From NCBI RefSeq assembly GCF_037071985.1, contig NZ_JAXHDF010000007.1:62001-126000 (forward strand): 64,000 nucleotides of DNA, given 5' to 3'. The number at the start of each line of letters is the position of its first letter. Positions within the stretch are counted from its first letter, which is position 1. The stretch is from Pseudogracilibacillus sp037071985. GTDB taxonomy: Bacteria > Bacillota > Bacilli > Bacillales > Amphibacillaceae. The notes under the pieces were generated by a model. It did no database searches and had not been told where the DNA came from. It worked only from the letters and a program-made list of their open reading frames with translations. The translations under genes and the position numbers were made by a program. This document shows positions 62,440-64,000 of the stretch, in pieces.

Positions 62440-62964
62440 TCAAGTATTATCAGGCTCACTGATATCAATCACTTCTTGCTTAATTCCCAATGCTGAATTA
62501 ATCGAATGGATTAATAATCTTAGACAGAATAAGTAGGAACCAATAGGTACCCAAACCCAAGAAAGCCATGTAGGCCACGGAATAAGCCCAGAAGAAGTAT
62601 ATTGATTTATGAATGCCTCATACGTAACACCCATCGATTTATAACCAATTAAAAACATCAATACCGCCGCCAATAAGGAATAGATCACTTCAAAGAATCG
62701 CTGAAGCTTTTCTGGCATCTTTTCAGTTAATAAATCTATTTTGATATGACCATTTAACCGCATAACATAACTAATACTAAAAAATACGATAATGACCATT
62801 AAATACTTTTCTGAAAAGTGATAAGCACCCGTAAGCGGGCTATTAAAAACATATCTTAGGAAAGCGTCGAGAGCAGTAATGAGCATCATGATAAACATAG
62901 CAACTTGAGCTATAAAAAAAATAGCGCTATCAATCTTATCGACTATCATGTTTATTTTTCGCAT
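62440..62964 (-). CDS. TRAP transporter small permease (DctQ family)
   Basis: 174 aa with four membrane segments; FLRYVFNSPLTGAYHFSEKY is the family signature. AGGAGG before the ATG. It lies 33 bp upstream of the DctM gene and about 75 bp after the binding-protein gene. Confidence 0.92.
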   Translation of the reverse strand: MRKINMIVDKIDSAIFFIAQVAMFIMMLITALDAFLRYVFNSPLTGAYHFSEKYLMVIIVFFSISYVMRLNGHIKIDLLTEKMPEKLQRFFEVIYSLLAAVLMFLIGYKSMGVTYEAFINQYTSSGLIPWPTWLSWVWVPIGSYLFCLRLLIHSINSALGIKQEVIDISEPDNT

Positions 62965-63004
62965 ATGAATGTACCTCCTATCAATCTAAATAACCGAATA
63001 AAGT

Positions 63005-63028
63005 AGGTTACTGATCCCTCAGTAACCT
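63005..63028 (-). terminator. Intercistronic hairpin after the TRAP binding-protein gene
   Basis: A perfect 10-bp stem AGGTTACTGA / TCAGTAACCT with a 4-nt loop, 11 bp after the stop codon of the binding-protein gene. No T run follows, so it is likely an mRNA-protecting hairpin, like the one after xylF. Confidence 0.65.
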
Positions 63029-63038
63029 TTGATAACAT

Positions 63039-64000
63039 TCACTCTTTAAATTCATTATTATACTGAATAAATTTATCCAAGATTTCGGAAGCAGGCAATC
63101 CACGCTGATCTAAATTCTTAGCCCATTCTTCATTTAAAGGACCTAATGAATCATTCCATTTTTTCAGTTCTTCTTCAGGAATATCATAAAATTCAACTCC
63201 CAACTCAGCATATTCCTGCATCAACTCTTTCTCTGCATCCATATAACCTGTTGATAACATCTCAATCGCCTCTTCACTTGCTTGGCTAACTGCTTCTTGT
63301 ACATCTTCCGGCCAACTGTTCCATACTTCTTCATTCACTACATACATGATTCCAAAGGATGATAAAGCAGCATTCGTAGTTGAATATTTAACTAATTCTT
63401 CCAACTGATACCCCGACCAACTTATAATCGATAACAAAGCCCCATCAATCGTACCCCTTTCCCAGGCGGTATATATTTCAGGAGCAGTTGTAGAAACAGG
63501 CGATGCCTCCCAATATTGAACAAGGTTTTCTTGCAAGCCCCCAGAAGTACGGATCTTTAATCCTTTAAAATCATCAATCGTTTCAATAGGGTGTGTGGAG
63601 TTAATGATTTGATATGGATTAGTTGTAACTGCCCATAATGGCTTAACCCCATTTGGCTTTAACTCCAATTCATATAAGTCCTCTTGTACCAACTTATTGA
63701 ATGCTTTTGAACCACTTATAGCATCTTGTACAATTCCAGGATTACCAGCAATAGCAGTTAAGGGTAGTTCATCTGTCATATATTGGGCTCCTACATAAGT
63801 AATATCAGCAATTTTGTTTTTAGCTGCATCAAGTAAACTAGCTTCTTTGCTTAGTTGTTCTGCAGGATAGTATTCAACTTCAATTTTACCTTCACCTAAT
63901 TCTTCTATGCGCTCTATCCAAGGTTGTATCCCTAGTACAGATGTTTGATGATTTGTAGGAAACGAATCAGCAATTTTAATAACAACCTTCTCTTCACTAG
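63039..64000 (-). CDS. TRAP transporter substrate-binding protein (DctP family), cut by the window edge
   Basis: At least 320 codons visible; the N-terminus and signal peptide lie beyond 64000. The visible part begins VVIKIADSFPTNHQTSVLG, contains WIERIEELGEGKIEVEYYPA and GLKIRTSGG with the Arg that normally binds the substrate carboxylate, and WERGTIDGALLS. An internal ATG at 63779 is not the start, since the frame is open and family-like on both sides. First gene of the operon with DctQ, DctM, an M20 amidohydrolase and a formamidase-family gene. Confidence 0.92.
   Translation of the reverse strand, partial: SEEKVVIKIADSFPTNHQTSVLGIQPWIERIEELGEGKIEVEYYPAEQLSKEASLLDAAKNKIADITYVGAQYMTDELPLTAIAGNPGIVQDAISGSKAFNKLVQEDLYELELKPNGVKPLWAVTTNPYQIINSTHPIETIDDFKGLKIRTSGGLQENLVQYWEASPVSTTAPEIYTAWERGTIDGALLSIISWSGYQLEELVKYSTTNAALSSFGIMYVVNEEVWNSWPEDVQEAVSQASEEAIEMLSTGYMDAEKELMQEYAELGVEFYDIPEEELKKWNDSLGPLNEEWAKNLDQRGLPASEILDKFIQYNNEFKE

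Overview
The window looks like the chromosome of a low-GC Gram-positive bacterium of the Bacillaceae (an Oceanobacillus/Virgibacillus/Gracilibacillus-like organism). The evidence is AT-rich intergenic DNA, strong AGGAGG ribosome binding sites, many TTG and GTG starts, sigma-A promoters, CcpA-type cre boxes, XylR and AraR regulators, and two inverted-repeat-bounded intergenic elements of a type common in that family. Genus is an inference. Almost the whole window is carbohydrate catabolism and uptake, and most genes lie on the minus strand. No rRNA, tRNA, CRISPR array or intact transposase was seen.

Layout. (1) 1-2638: end of a dipeptide/oligopeptide ABC operon (two ATPases, one cut by the edge) behind an IclR regulator with a 17-bp palindrome at its start. 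(2) 3002-4410: decayed DNA, with a frameshifted NucS/DUF91-like nuclease gene and a ROK-gene remnant. (3) 4493-16440: xylose locus. A leftward operon runs M24-like protein, xylF, xylG, xylH, xylA, xylB, Gfo/Idh dehydrogenase, galM, with xylR divergent from it. (4) 16773-31469: arabinose locus with araR, a Gfo/Idh dehydrogenase, an M81 protein, a second CUT2 sugar ABC transporter, a second M24-like paralogue, and araD-araB-araA with paired AraR boxes. (5) 31800-34150: a histone-deacetylase-family amidohydrolase divergent from a LuxR-type regulator. (6) 34233-44091: a GlpA-like/GlpB-like flavoprotein pair with a CoxG-like protein, two DeoR regulators, a second M81 protein, an FGGY kinase and a divergent sodium/solute symporter. 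(7) 44783-56635: an amino-sugar or glycan locus with a secreted GHL10-type hydrolase, a CUT1 importer lacking its own ATPase, a ROK-RpiR fusion, a DUF4127 protein, NanE, an FAD oxidoreductase and an esterase. (8) 57068-58663: an araB paralogue missing its 5' end. (9) 58930-64000: a TRAP transporter with an M20 amidohydrolase/carbamoylase and an acetamidase/formamidase.

How it fits together. Xylose and arabinose are imported by CUT2 transporters, isomerised (XylA, AraA), phosphorylated (XylB, AraB) and passed to the pentose phosphate pathway, with local repressors (XylR, AraR) and global CcpA control. The ManNAc-type locus would import a glycan fragment, phosphorylate it through the ROK domain and epimerise ManNAc-6-P to GlcNAc-6-P; the DUF4127, FAD and esterase steps are unexplained.

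Most noteworthy: the two M24-fold proteins tied to pentose transport lack the usual metal-binding aspartates; two of the pentose promoters are near-identical over about 61 bp; five mRNA leaders carry an extra Shine-Dalgarno-like element far from the start codon; and two copies of an intergenic inverted-repeat element both sit just after a solute-binding-protein gene.
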